Positions 1 to 8,997 of a stretch of DNA of 64,000 nucleotides are shown piece after piece. The stretch comes from Calditrichales bacterium MX18-03 (lineage in GTDB: Bacteria; Bacillota; Clostridia; Lutisporales; Lutisporaceae). Numbering within the stretch: position 1 is the first letter of the stretch; each line of letters opens with the position of its first letter. The position numbers and the translations under genes were made by a program. The notes under the pieces were generated by a model. The model was not told the DNA's origin and did no database searches. It saw nothing but the letters and a program-made list of their open reading frames with translations. Where the stretch lies: NCBI GenBank assembly GCA_021083345.1, contig JAJGRE010000001.1, positions 310,001-374,000 on the forward strand, read 5' to 3'.

Positions 1-91
1 GCAGTTCATCCTTGCCGACTTGAAATTTTTTCATACCTTCTTCGACCAGTTTTTCATAATCCTTGCCTTCTAAAACAATAAAATCTCCCAT
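1..91 (-). CDS. FapA/DUF342 family protein, N-terminal fragment
   Basis: Only the first 30 codons lie in the window. They read MGDFIVLEGKDYEKL and continue VEEGMKKFQVGKDEL, which resembles the Jag_N-like N-terminal domain of DUF342/FapA polymerisation-family proteins. Such a gene often follows sigD in clostridial flagellar operons. The ATG is preceded by AGGTGG about 9 nt upstream. The gene starts 15 bp after the sigD stop, so it is probably the next gene of the same operon. The family call rests on few residues and on position. Confidence 0.55.
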   Translation of the reverse strand, partial: MGDFIVLEGKDYEKLVEEGMKKFQVGKDEL

Positions 92-106
92 AATCCATAC
101 ACCACC

Positions 107-847
107 TTAATTCTCGAAAGATGCCTTCAGTTTATTTTTCATCCGGATGATTGCCTTTGTATGCAGCTGTGATACTCTTGATTCAGAAACGCCCAGAAGC
201 TTTCCGATTTCCTTGTAGGTCAGCTCCTCATAATAGTACAGGGCGATAATTTTCTTTTCTTTTTCGGGGAGCAGGTTTATCGCATCTGCCAGGATGGTTT
301 TGACCACACCGCTTTCAACAATGCTCTCCGGACTATCCTCCAACCTTTCATCATCGCCTGCTACCTCGCGTTTCTGCTCAAGTAGGTCATCCAATGACAC
401 GATGGAGTAGTTGGTGATATTATGAATTTTTTTATGAAATTCATCCAGTGTGATTCCCAGCTGCTCCGCCATTTCCTCATCTGTCGCGGGACGCCCCAGT
501 TTATTCTCAAGCTCGGAAAAGGTCTTTTCCATTTCCTTTGATTTCTGGCGGACAGAGCGCGGCAGCCAGTCGATCTCTCTCAGCTGGTCGATAATGGCAC
601 CCCGTATGCGCAGCTGCGCATAGGTATCGAATTTGACGCCTCTTCCAACATCATACTTGTCAATGGCATCAATCAGTCCAAAAACACCATAGCTGACCAG
701 GTCATCGAAATCCACATTGTTTCCATAACTGGCATAGAGCCGTCCGGCAACATATTTTACAAGGTAAATATACCGGATGATCAACTCTTCTCTGATTTTT
801 ATGTCTTTTGACTTCGAATAGGTTTCCCACAAACTGCCCAGCTCCAT
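107..847 (-). CDS. sigD: RNA polymerase sigma factor SigD (FliA/WhiG family)
   Basis: This 246-residue sigma-28 type factor directs transcription of late flagellar, motility and autolysin genes. Region 2 (about residues 20-90) contains the core-binding and -10 recognition helices, around DLVSYGVFGLIDAIDKYD. Region 3 spans about 95-180. Region 4 (about 195-246) carries the helix-turn-helix LTYKEIGKLLGVSESRVSQ that reads the -35 element. Length is normal for the family. It lies at the promoter-distal end of the flagellar/chemotaxis operon, as in B. subtilis, where distance from the promoter limits SigD levels. AGGTAAGC-type SD sequence precedes the ATG. A 51-bp dispersed repeat sits just upstream. 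Confidence 0.96.
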   Translation of the reverse strand: MELGSLWETYSKSKDIKIREELIIRYIYLVKYVAGRLYASYGNNVDFDDLVSYGVFGLIDAIDKYDVGRGVKFDTYAQLRIRGAIIDQLREIDWLPRSVRQKSKEMEKTFSELENKLGRPATDEEMAEQLGITLDEFHKKIHNITNYSIVSLDDLLEQKREVAGDDERLEDSPESIVESGVVKTILADAINLLPEKEKKIIALYYYEELTYKEIGKLLGVSESRVSQLHTKAIIRMKNKLKASFEN

Positions 848-867
848 TGCTTACCTCCGTTATATAG

Positions 868-918
868 TTAAGACACTGTAATCTCTGATGCATCGCTTCG
901 ATGTCAACAGTCTCTAAG
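868..918 (-). repeat. Short palindromic dispersed repeat, copy A (upstream of sigD)
   Basis: The plus strand reads TTAAGACACTGTAA (868-881), about 21 variable bases, then GTCAACAGTCTCTAAG (903-918). The two ends are imperfect inverted repeats of each other. The same two end blocks with a different 20-base middle recur in opposite orientation at 12196-12245, and one end block recurs at 31118-31131. The unit fills most of the gap between sigD and the preceding gene. Confidence 0.6.
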
Positions 919-976
919 CTATTTATGATAACATACTAAAGCTTTTTTCATAATGAACCTTAAATCATGTTATCTG

Positions 977-1348
977 CTAAAACTGATCCTCACCTTTGTT
1001 TGCCTGTTTATAGCGGTTTATATAAGCAGGGTTTACTTCCATAAAAGCGTCATCGTCCTCTTGCTGGCTCAAGCTGCTCATCAGTTCGTCGTCCATGGGA
1101 GGCACCTGGATATCGATAGCCGTTCCGTTCTTTGCAGCATTAAGGTTCTCCTGGTTCAGCCGGCTCTGGTAAACTGCTTTACTGAACACCTCCGACATCA
1201 CATGACCTAAAACTGTGAAAACCACGGTCACAATGATGCTCCTTACCATCAGCGCAGAAAAACCTACTCCGGTTATTATACCTAAGATCAGATTGACCAG
1301 AACGGCAGCTGAAACGACATAAAGCGGCAACTCGCCCAATACCCTCAT
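977..1348 (-). CDS. Unknown two-helix membrane protein of the flagellar operon
   Basis: I do not recognise this 123-residue protein. From the chosen start (ATG at 1348, preceded by GGGAG at 7-nt spacing) it has two hydrophobic segments, about residues 7-26 and 30-50. A polar, acidic tail follows, with DDELMSSLSQQEDDDAF. A longer reading from 1381 would overlap cheD and has no good SD. The gene lies 13 bp after cheD and before sigD, so it is co-transcribed with chemotaxis genes. A small membrane accessory factor for motility or chemotaxis is only an inference from position. Confidence 0.75.
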   Translation of the reverse strand: MRVLGELPLYVVSAAVLVNLILGIITGVGFSALMVRSIIVTVVFTVLGHVMSEVFSKAVYQSRLNQENLNAAKNGTAIDIQVPPMDDELMSSLSQQEDDDAFMEVNPAYINRYKQANKGEDQF

Positions 1349-1361
1349 TTTGTTGCTCCCA

Positions 1362-1847
1362 TCATATTTGTTTTGTACCATATCCGATGGTTTTTATTAA
1401 TAATATACCCGAATCCGAGTATAGTTCAATCGTTCGTCCGTAATTTCCTCCGGTATCCTCCGCAATAATAGGGATGTTCAACGCCTTCAACGATTCCTTG
1501 GTAGCCGACACGTTCCTGGCACCGATTCTCATGATATCACTGCTGTCGTTGAAATTAAACATTTGAGCCCCGCCGGCAAGCTTAGCAACGATCTTATTGC
1601 GCTTGGCGCCTATCTGAAGCATATCCTCCAGCAGCTTGACAATCCCTGTGTCCGCAAATTTGGCGATATTGCTGTTATTCTTGATCTGCTGACTGCTCGG
1701 GAGCATGATATGGGCCATGCCGGCTATTTTTGTCGTGCTGTCGTAAAGGCATATTCCTACGCATGACCCCAGACCCAATGTCGTTAAAACACCGGGAAAG
1801 CATACCGTATTCAAATCCGCCATTCCGACCTTTATCAAATCTGCCAT
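1362..1847 (-). CDS. cheD: Chemoreceptor glutamine deamidase CheD
   Basis: CheD deamidates glutamines in chemoreceptors and, by binding CheC, links CheY-P levels to receptor activity. The 161-residue protein shows the family's catalytic cysteine in LGLGSCVGICLYD (Cys29) and histidine in GMAHIMLPSS (His46). The GGAQMF and ELYSDSGG-like segments of the CheD fold are also present. It starts 1 bp after the cheC stop, which suggests translational coupling with its partner. Length and motifs are complete. Confidence 0.95.
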   Translation of the reverse strand: MADLIKVGMADLNTVCFPGVLTTLGLGSCVGICLYDSTTKIAGMAHIMLPSSQQIKNNSNIAKFADTGIVKLLEDMLQIGAKRNKIVAKLAGGAQMFNFNDSSDIMRIGARNVSATKESLKALNIPIIAEDTGGNYGRTIELYSDSGILLIKTIGYGTKQI

Positions 1848-1848
1848 A

Positions 1849-2463
1849 CTATACTACTCCCAAACTCTTCAGTAAAATCTCAAAGGACTCTTCATCCGGT
1901 ATCAGGAAGAAGTTCCCTTTTACATGATTGGTTCCTTCACAGAAATCCGTCTCAATCAGCATGACTTTATCGCCGACCTGTCCAAACAGGATCACCGGTA
2001 CGCTGATGATGGCTCCGGCCATGTCCAACGCAAGGGAAGGAATGGAGACAATCAGCTTGAGCCCTGTCAGGGAAGACAGCGAGGACAAGTATGATCCTGC
2101 AAGGATGTTCCCTACCTCCTGCAGCGCTGAAAACTCCATTTCACTCAATGTATCCGTAGTATCCTCCATCCCCATCAGAAGGTTCGTCAGTAACTTGGAC
2201 GACTGTTTATCCAACAGGAACATGATGCTGCCCGTTATATCCCCGGTTACCTTAAAATAAATCCCGACAACCTCTACTTCCGGACCGCCCACCAGCTCAG
2301 CCACATTTTTGAACTCCAGGATATTGACCTTCGGTACGTCCATGTCTATACGCTTGGAAATCATTTTTGAAAGCGCTGTGGCTGCATTGCCTGCACCGAT
2401 ATTGCCGATTTCACGCAGTACGTCGATTTGGAGACTGTTCAGGTCATCAATGGTCAAGCTCAT
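1849..2463 (-). CDS. cheC: CheY-P phosphatase CheC
   Basis: CheC hydrolyses CheY-P and is stimulated by CheD. The 204-residue protein has two copies of the CheC active-site pattern, Glu plus Asn three residues on: REIGNIGAGNAATALSK (Glu18/Asn21) and LQEVGNILAGSYLSSLSS near residue 120. It lacks the C-terminal FliN domain of FliY, which is encoded separately at 15-16 kb. Gene order cheA-cheW-cheC-cheD is as in B. subtilis. Confidence 0.95.
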   Translation of the reverse strand: MSLTIDDLNSLQIDVLREIGNIGAGNAATALSKMISKRIDMDVPKVNILEFKNVAELVGGPEVEVVGIYFKVTGDITGSIMFLLDKQSSKLLTNLLMGMEDTTDTLSEMEFSALQEVGNILAGSYLSSLSSLTGLKLIVSIPSLALDMAGAIISVPVILFGQVGDKVMLIETDFCEGTNHVKGNFFLIPDEESFEILLKSLGVV

Positions 2464-2479
2464 TCTATCACACCCTTTT

Positions 2480-2932
2480 CTATATTGCGGAGTTGGTGAT
2501 GATCTTTACAACATCAAGCAAAATAATGAGTCTTTCTCCGACTTTACCGATTCCGAATATATTGCCCTGCTCGACATTCCCTATGGCGGCCGGCGCTTCT
2601 TCTATAGCAGCACCGTTGATTTCGGTAACCTCCGAGGAGCTGTCTACAACCAGGCCGACCGTCAGATCATCCACCGAAACGATAATGATCCGGGTGCTTT
2701 CTGTTTCTTCAACCTTTGGAAGGCCGAATTTCTTGCGCAGGTCCACAATGGGTATGACTTCGCCCCTCAGGTTGATTACACCCCGTACAAAGTGGGCCGC
2801 TTTGGGGACCCGGGTGATATTCATCATTTCCTTGATTTCCTTGACTCTGAGAATATCTATACCATACTCTTCGTTGGCCAGCCTGAATATGACAAATTGC
2901 CTTGTAACATTAACTGCATCCATCGGTGGCAC
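2480..2932 (-). CDS. cheW: Chemotaxis coupling protein CheW
   Basis: CheW links chemoreceptors to CheA in the signalling array. The 150-residue protein is a single CheW-like beta-barrel domain, with RQFVIFRLANEEYGIDILRV at the N terminus and VRGVINLRGEVIPIVDLRKK in the middle, typical of the fold. It follows cheA with a 4-bp gap. Length is normal. No CheV-type receiver domain is attached. Confidence 0.95.
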   Translation of the reverse strand: MPPMDAVNVTRQFVIFRLANEEYGIDILRVKEIKEMMNITRVPKAAHFVRGVINLRGEVIPIVDLRKKFGLPKVEETESTRIIIVSVDDLTVGLVVDSSSEVTEINGAAIEEAPAAIGNVEQGNIFGIGKVGERLIILLDVVKIITNSAI

Positions 2933-2936
2933 CTCC

Positions 2937-4955
2937 TTATATTAGAGAATTCGTATCGACGATAAGCGCTACCTGGCCATCACCAAGTATCGTTGCACCG
3001 GCTATATATTTGATGCCTGACAAGAACTTGCCCAGGGTTTTGATTACGATTTCCTGCTGTCCGATCAGCGTGTCCACGATGAATGCAGCATGCTTTTCAC
3101 CTTTTTTGACAACCACAGCGGTAAGTTCTTCACTGTCGGCACTCTGACTGTTTTCTACATCCAGCATTTTATCCAGCCTCACGATGGGAAGTACATTGCT
3201 TCTGTTGAGCACCACCTCCTGGCCGTGGATGTTTCGGATCGTAGCCCCGTTGATGGTAGTGATATCCCGGATGACATTAAGCGGGATGGCGTATTTTTCT
3301 TCGCCTATGGTGACCAAAAGCGCCTGAATGATCGCCAGTGTCAACGGCAGGCGGATGATGAACTTGCTTCCTTTGCCCCGGATGCTTTCGACCTCGACGA
3401 TACCGTTCAACGACTCAATCTTGGTCTTGACAACATCCAGACCTACGCCTCTTCCGGACAGGTCGGACACCTTCTCAGCCGTACTGAAGCCCGGCTTGAA
3501 GAGCAGCTCAATGGCTTTCTTTTCATCCAATTCATTGGCGGCGCTTGGGCTGATCAAACCGCGCTCTACTGCCTTTTTCAAAATCTTTTCGGTGTTGATG
3601 CCGTGTCCGTCATCTTCCACTTCAATAACAACACTGTTTCCATCCTGATATGCCCTGAGATACACCGTTCCGGTTGATGACTTATTATTGGCGATACGAA
3701 CGTCCTTTTCCTCAATACCATGATCAATGGCATTCCGGATCAAATGAATCAATGGATCGCCGATCTCATCAATAACCGTTCTGTCAAGCTCTGTTTCTTC
3801 ACCGGACATATTGAGCAGGATATCCTTTCCCAGATCCTTGGACAAATCCCTGACCATTCTGGGAAAACGGTTGAAAACTCTCTCTATGGGAACCATCCTG
3901 ACCTTCATGACGGCATCATGCAGGTTGGTTGTGATTCTCTCCAGATACTCTACAGCTTCAGTCATATCCTGGGATCTGGACTCACCCCCGGCACCTTCCA
4001 TCCTTGTCTTGATGATGATCAGCTCGCTAACCAGGTTCATCAGGTTGTCCAGTCTGTCGATATCGACACGCACGGTCTTGCCTGCTTTGCCTTTCTTGTT
4101 CTGGGTCTCCTCGTTGCCTTCCTTCTCTTCCACAGCCGCAACCGAGGCAGCAGAGCCTCCCCTGATTTCTTGCATCGCTTCTTCAGGTGCTGCTGCTTCC
4201 ACTTCAACTTCTATCTGATCGATGCGGATCTCCACTACTTCAGAAATAGATTCCAATTCTTTCTTGATCAGGCTGTCCGGCTCCTTTGTAACAATAGCAA
4301 TTGTGAACTCATTGTCGAATTTTTCATCCTCAATGTCTTCTACCTTCGGAATTGACTTGAATATTTCGCCATAGCGTTCCACCGTCTGGAAAACGATAAA
4401 GGATCTTGCGGATTTCAGCATGCAGTCCTTTGCCAGAATGACTCTTATTTTAAAAACGTTCATGCCTTGTTGAAGGGCTTTGCGTATGACGTTTTCATCA
4501 TACTGGTTGAATTTGATATGATCTTCCTTGGCCTCCGCCTTTTGCTCCTTGGCAGTTGTTGCAGCTACGGGCTTATTGTTCTGAATGTTATTCAGGCTGG
4601 CAATGATGGCGTCCGCCTTCTGACTGCCTTCTTTCCCGGTGCTTGCAATGCTGTTAATGGAATTATCCAGATAGTCCAGGCATTCAAACAAAACATCTAC
4701 AATCTCTGTATTGACATCGATTTTTCCGTTTCGGATGGCGTCCAGAACGTTTTCCATCTGGTGCGTCAGCCCGGTTACACCCGAAAAGCCCATTGTACCC
4801 GCCATACCCTTTAAGGTATGAGCTACCCGGAAAATCTCATTTAAAATTTTCAGATCCTTCGGGTTTGTCTCCAGTCCCAAAAGGCTCTGATTCAGATTCT
4901 GAAGATGCTCTTGAGACTCTTCTATGAAAATCTCCAAGTATTGATTCATGTCCAT
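2937..4955 (-). CDS. cheA: Chemotaxis histidine kinase CheA
   Basis: CheA autophosphorylates and passes phosphate to CheY and CheB. The 672-residue protein has the expected domains in order. The Hpt domain has its phospho-accepting His46 in FRVAHTLKGMAG. A CheY-binding P2-like region (about 150-260) follows, then a Glu/Ala-rich linker and the P3 dimerisation helices (VDIDRLDNLMNLVSELIII). The HATPase domain has N box LIRNAIDHGIE, G1 EDDGHGI and G2 GRGVGLDVV. The C-terminal CheW-like domain ends at residue 672. It starts 4 bp after cheB. Confidence 0.97.
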   Translation of the reverse strand: MDMNQYLEIFIEESQEHLQNLNQSLLGLETNPKDLKILNEIFRVAHTLKGMAGTMGFSGVTGLTHQMENVLDAIRNGKIDVNTEIVDVLFECLDYLDNSINSIASTGKEGSQKADAIIASLNNIQNNKPVAATTAKEQKAEAKEDHIKFNQYDENVIRKALQQGMNVFKIRVILAKDCMLKSARSFIVFQTVERYGEIFKSIPKVEDIEDEKFDNEFTIAIVTKEPDSLIKKELESISEVVEIRIDQIEVEVEAAAPEEAMQEIRGGSAASVAAVEEKEGNEETQNKKGKAGKTVRVDIDRLDNLMNLVSELIIIKTRMEGAGGESRSQDMTEAVEYLERITTNLHDAVMKVRMVPIERVFNRFPRMVRDLSKDLGKDILLNMSGEETELDRTVIDEIGDPLIHLIRNAIDHGIEEKDVRIANNKSSTGTVYLRAYQDGNSVVIEVEDDGHGINTEKILKKAVERGLISPSAANELDEKKAIELLFKPGFSTAEKVSDLSGRGVGLDVVKTKIESLNGIVEVESIRGKGSKFIIRLPLTLAIIQALLVTIGEEKYAIPLNVIRDITTINGATIRNIHGQEVVLNRSNVLPIVRLDKMLDVENSQSADSEELTAVVVKKGEKHAAFIVDTLIGQQEIVIKTLGKFLSGIKYIAGATILGDGQVALIVDTNSLI

Positions 4956-4959
4956 ACGT

Positions 4960-6039
4960 TTACACCCCCATTAGTTTGGTAATTTCTTTAGCAATGTTTT
5001 GCAGTGGAACAATATTTTCAACTGCCCCGATGTTTACTGCGGATTTCGGCATTCCGTACACAACACAAGTGCTCTCGTCCTGGGCAATAGTCCGCCCTCC
5101 CATCTGCCTGATCTTGAGGATTCCATCGCTTCCATCGCTTCCCATGCCCGTCATCATAACGGCGATGATGTTCTTATGTCCGCATTCTGCAGCAGAACTC
5201 ATCATGACATTGACCGATGGCCGGTGACCGGTCACCGGAGGACTCTGATTGATGGCTATTCTATAATCTTCAAAGCCGGACTTTTTCAGCAGCATATGAT
5301 AATCTCCCGGCGCTATGTAAGCCCAACCCGGCTTCAGTACATCCCCATCCTCCGCCTCCTTGACATGAATATGGGATAAGCTGTGCAGCCTGGCAGCAAG
5401 AGATTTTGTAAAACCGGGCGGCATATGCTGAACCACAAGCACGGCTGCGGGTATATCCGGCGGCAGCAGCGGAATGACGTCCTGCAATGCCCTGGGCCCT
5501 CCCGTTGATGTCCCGATGGCAATGATATATTTCAGCTTTCCGGGGCTGTCTTCCGGCTTGGTTTCAGATTTCCTTCTCTCTCGTTCAGCACCCTTAGGCA
5601 CAGGCATGAAATGATAACTTGAATTTGCCAGTTGATGGATCTTTTTGATAAGGCCATCCTTGATTTCGTCAGCATTAAAATTCAGTATGGACGCTGAAGG
5701 CTTTGGCACAAAATCCATTGCCCCCAGCTCCAATGCCTTAATCGTAGCTTCAGCACCTTCGAAGGTATGGCTCGACAACATGATGACCTTGGACTCCGGC
5801 TTTGCTTTCATGATTTCCGAAAGTGCCGTAAGTCCGTCCATAACCGGCATTTCTATATCAAGGGTAATGATATCAGGGCTTTGGGCAATCGCTTTGAGGA
5901 ACCCTTCCTGCCCGTTCCGTGCCGTATCTATGACCTCGATGCTTGCATCCGATTTCAGCATGTCCGAGATAATCCTTCTCATAAAGGCTGAATCATCTAC
6001 AACCAGAACCTTTATTTTGTTGTTCGACAATCGTGTCAT
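4960..6039 (-). CDS. cheB: Receptor methylesterase/deamidase CheB
   Basis: CheB removes methyl groups from chemoreceptors when phosphorylated by CheA. The 359-residue protein has an N-terminal receiver domain with acidic pocket VVDD and phospho-acceptor Asp61 in LDIEMPVMDG. A linker follows, then a CheB esterase domain with a Ser/His/Asp triad: Ser178 in GTSTGGP, His205 in QHMPPGF, and Asp in MTGMGSDG near residue 300. All catalytic residues are present. No cheR is present in this window. Confidence 0.96.
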   Translation of the reverse strand: MTRLSNNKIKVLVVDDSAFMRRIISDMLKSDASIEVIDTARNGQEGFLKAIAQSPDIITLDIEMPVMDGLTALSEIMKAKPESKVIMLSSHTFEGAEATIKALELGAMDFVPKPSASILNFNADEIKDGLIKKIHQLANSSYHFMPVPKGAERERRKSETKPEDSPGKLKYIIAIGTSTGGPRALQDVIPLLPPDIPAAVLVVQHMPPGFTKSLAARLHSLSHIHVKEAEDGDVLKPGWAYIAPGDYHMLLKKSGFEDYRIAINQSPPVTGHRPSVNVMMSSAAECGHKNIIAVMMTGMGSDGSDGILKIRQMGGRTIAQDESTCVVYGMPKSAVNIGAVENIVPLQNIAKEITKLMGV

Positions 6040-6042
6040 TCT

Positions 6043-6708
6043 TTATATCAACCCCTTCTTGATCAATTTTCTTTGCTCTTCAAAAATGAATTTCATGATC
6101 TCATTTCTTTCAAACTCAGACATTCTATCAAACCTTACACCGTATAAAAAAGGTGCCTTGGCATTGTTGGTGAAGTTCTTTCTTACAATGATCCCAAACA
6201 ACGTCATTTTCTTGTCGTTCAGGGTCATTGTCAGTTCGACGGAAGCATTTTCCTCCAACTCTGTCAGCATGTTGAATTGAATGCCGCCGCCGCTGATATC
6301 CAGAAGGTTGCCTTTGAATTTATCACCAAACTTCCGCTCTTTGAGGTTTATAACCGTCCTGCCTTCAAGCTCCTTGATCACCTTGAGCCTGAAATAGTTC
6401 CGTCTCTGTATTTTGTTGACTTGACCGCTTACCTGCAGGCGAAGCAGCGGGATTTTCCCAAACTGCTTTTCTGCTATCTGCGTCTGGAATTCGAAAACAG
6501 CCTCCCCCTTAGGTACGACGATTTTGAGTTTGGCGTCATTCCTGAAATATACAATCTGGTTTTTATAAAGCGGGATGAGAATATCCAGCATACCATTGCT
6601 ATAGAACTCTACAACCTGGCTTGAATATTCATGGACATTATTATTGGCGTCTGTATACTGCACCTGTATCTTTTCTCCAACCTGCAAGTATTTACTAAAA
6701 TCAAGCAT
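6043..6708 (-). CDS. PilZ-domain c-di-GMP-binding flagellar brake (YcgR/MotI-like)
   Basis: This 221-residue protein has an N-terminal YcgR_2/PilZN-like beta domain and a C-terminal PilZ domain. The c-di-GMP-binding motifs are intact: RRNYFR (RxxxR) and DISGGG (D/NxSxxG). The family slows or disengages the flagellar motor when c-di-GMP is high; B. subtilis MotI (YpfB) is the nearest known example. Its place inside the motility operon, just before cheB, supports that role. The ATG has AAGGAG 7 nt upstream. The 101 bp to flhG hold no recognisable gene or terminator. Confidence 0.88.
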   Translation of the reverse strand: MLDFSKYLQVGEKIQVQYTDANNNVHEYSSQVVEFYSNGMLDILIPLYKNQIVYFRNDAKLKIVVPKGEAVFEFQTQIAEKQFGKIPLLRLQVSGQVNKIQRRNYFRLKVIKELEGRTVINLKERKFGDKFKGNLLDISGGGIQFNMLTELEENASVELTMTLNDKKMTLFGIIVRKNFTNNAKAPFLYGVRFDRMSEFERNEIMKFIFEEQRKLIKKGLI

Positions 6709-6809
6709 CCATATTCTCCTTATGTGAAACTAGTATACGTGCCAGCAAAGAAATACTGCTCTATTCGTCGCAATTCTAAAAGCTGAAGAAATGTATACTG
6801 AGCTACCGT

Positions 6810-7715
6810 CTAGTTGAAAATACTGGTCAACCGGTTGATAAACATCTTGATGCCCGATACCGATGCCGGGTTCAGCTCCCTGTTGTCCATTAGGGTGATC
6901 GCTATGTCGTTCAGGTTGCGGGTGGCTTCACACCGGTTGAAGCTGACCACAAAGGGCTGCTGCATTTTTACCGCCTTGGAAACACACGGGTCATTCAGAA
7001 TATAACCCAGCTTCTGGAGCTTCACACCCAGAAACTTTTCTGTCACGACATTCAGTTTATCCAATATATTGAATGCTTCAGCAGCGTTATCGGCTCGATT
7101 GACGACAATCTTGATATTCTTGCTCTTGTCTTTATAGGTTATTGTTTTAATCAGCGCATAAGCATCCGTAATGGAAGTAGGCTCCGGTGTCGTTACAAGG
7201 ATGACCTCCCTTGCAGCATGAACAAAGCTCAGAACATTTTCTGAGAGTCCTGCACCGGTATCGATCAGTATGACATCCGCCTCGTCATCCAGCTTTCCAA
7301 GCTTCATCAAGAGATCTACCAGCTGCACCTTATTCAGCTTGATCAGCTCCTGCACGCCGGAACCGCCTGAAATAAAGCGCACGCCGCTGGGACCTTCCTC
7401 CAAGATATCCAATATGTCCTTGTGGCTTTTGATGACATCGGAAAGGTTATATTTCGACATTTTTCCCATGATTACATCGACATTTGCCAGTCCCAGGTCC
7501 GCATCGATAATGACGACCCGCAGTCCCATCTGTGCAAACTTAATGCCCAGGTTGACGGTGAAGTTGGTCTTCCCCACGCCGCCTTTACCACTGGTAACGG
7601 CAATAACCCGTGACCAGGTCTTCCGTCCGTGAAGACTGCCGCCGGTCCGCTCTTCTTCCCTGGTGGGCTTTATGCTGCTTATGATTTCTCTCAATCTTTC
7701 AGCTTGATCTCTCAT
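6810..7715 (-). CDS. flhG: MinD-like ATPase FlhG, flagellar number/placement regulator
   Basis: FlhG (YlxH) is a SIMIBI-class ATPase that, with FlhF, sets flagellum number and position. The 301-residue protein starts with the FlhF-activating motif DQAERLREII. It carries the deviant Walker A motif SGKGGVGKTNF (about residues 42-52), a switch region with IIDADLGLANVD, and a C-terminal membrane-targeting helix. It overlaps the end of flhF by 17 bp, so the two are translationally coupled. Confidence 0.94.
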   Translation of the reverse strand: MRDQAERLREIISSIKPTREEERTGGSLHGRKTWSRVIAVTSGKGGVGKTNFTVNLGIKFAQMGLRVVIIDADLGLANVDVIMGKMSKYNLSDVIKSHKDILDILEEGPSGVRFISGGSGVQELIKLNKVQLVDLLMKLGKLDDEADVILIDTGAGLSENVLSFVHAAREVILVTTPEPTSITDAYALIKTITYKDKSKNIKIVVNRADNAAEAFNILDKLNVVTEKFLGVKLQKLGYILNDPCVSKAVKMQQPFVVSFNRCEATRNLNDIAITLMDNRELNPASVSGIKMFINRLTSIFN

Positions 7716-8997
7716 ATAGCTTATCTCCCAACAAACAATTAATTATTTTCCCGTTGTCGGCAATCTCTATATCGTCCGGAACGCTTTGTCCTGTCGTGAT
7801 ATAGGAAACAGGCTTTTTTGTTATATAAGCAACATTGAGAATCACGCCCAGTGTGGAGGTTTCGTCCAATTTGGTGAACAAAAGCTTGAAGTCATCAAGG
7901 AAGCTGTAATTCTTGATGATTTCAATGCAGTCGGTAAACTTCGTCGTTGCACTGACTACCAGGTAGACCTCATAATTGATGCTTGATTTGATCAAGGTCT
8001 TCAGCTCCATCAGCTGATATTTGTCCTTATGGCTCCTGCCTGCCGTGTCTACAAGCACAATATCCTTCTCCTGATAATTGTTGATGGCGTTCAGTATCTC
8101 GCCAGGCGTATAAATTATGGAAAGCGGAACACTGATGATTTCGCTGTAGGTCTTCAACTGCTCTACAGCGGCAATTCGATAGGTATCCGACGTTATCAGC
8201 CCGACTTTTTTCTTCTCTGCCAAAACCATGTTGGCTGCCAGCTTTGCCAGCGTTGTCGTCTTTCCTACCCCCGTTGGACCGACGAAAATGATGACCTTCT
8301 TGTCCTTGGCAAAGGAAAAGGGCTCTGGCTCTCTGAGGTACTGTCCCAATATCGTATAGAATGCATTGCGGACAATGGTCTCGCTCTGCTGTTTTTCACT
8401 ATCCAGCTTCTCCATGATCTTATCCTTGATCTCATTAAGGATCACCTTGTCGACTTCATTGTTTTCCAGGACCTTCAGATACTTTTTCACGACCTCCGAA
8501 AGCTTGTTGTTTTCATAGTCCACCTTCACCGCATCATATACCTTGCCCAGCATATTTTTGAGTTCCTGGAAATCCTGCTGTATCTTGGCCTGATCCTCCG
8601 AAACGGCAGGTGCTTTCGGCTGGTATACGGGTTCTTCCTGCCGCATCATTTTCATATTGGTATTCAGCTCTTTCTTGAAGCTGTAGGATTCCTGTTCCTC
8701 AGGCTCTTCCTTACGGAACTGCAGCTGCGGTATTTCCAGAGGCCTCTGCGGCACCGCCTCCTGCCTGGGCTCATATGCGGCCTGTGGTCTTTCGTAGGTT
8801 GAAGGGCGGGGCTTGCTGCCGCTGATATCTCCGTCGATGGTTGCAACAACTTCAACCAGGGGCTTCGAAAAAAGACCTGCAATCCCTTTTTTTCTGATTT
8901 TTCTGGTATTCAGGATAATGGCATCCCTGCCCAGGTCTGATTTCACTTTTTGCAAAGCTTCCTGTGCTGTTTCCCCGACATATCTCTTAACTTTCAT
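7699..8997 (-). CDS. flhF: SRP-type GTPase FlhF
   Basis: FlhF is the third SRP-GTPase of bacteria and marks the site of flagellar assembly. The 432-residue protein has a B domain starting VKRYVGETAQEALQKVK, a Pro/Gln/Glu-rich linker (about 80-140), and an NG domain. The G1 motif is [15 protein letters not shown] near residue 245. DTAGRSHKD and TKLDETSTLG follow as the G3 and G4 motifs. Its start codon overlaps the flhA stop by one base. Confidence 0.95.
   Translation of the reverse strand: MKVKRYVGETAQEALQKVKSDLGRDAIILNTRKIRKKGIAGLFSKPLVEVVATIDGDISGSKPRPSTYERPQAAYEPRQEAVPQRPLEIPQLQFRKEEPEEQESYSFKKELNTNMKMMRQEEPVYQPKAPAVSEDQAKIQQDFQELKNMLGKVYDAVKVDYENNKLSEVVKKYLKVLENNEVDKVILNEIKDKIMEKLDSEKQQSETIVRNAFYTILGQYLREPEPFSFAKDKKVIIFVGPTGVGKTTTLAKLAANMVLAEKKKVGLITSDTYRIAAVEQLKTYSEIISVPLSIIYTPGEILNAINNYQEKDIVLVDTAGRSHKDKYQLMELKTLIKSSINYEVYLVVSATTKFTDCIEIIKNYSFLDDFKLLFTKLDETSTLGVILNVAYITKKPVSYITTGQSVPDDIEIADNGKIINCLLGDKLYERSS

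Noticed and set aside
3090-5379. Several plus-strand open frames of 120-210 codons opposite cheA and cheB
   Set aside because: All overlap genes with intact catalytic motifs and none has an SD or recognisable protein pattern.
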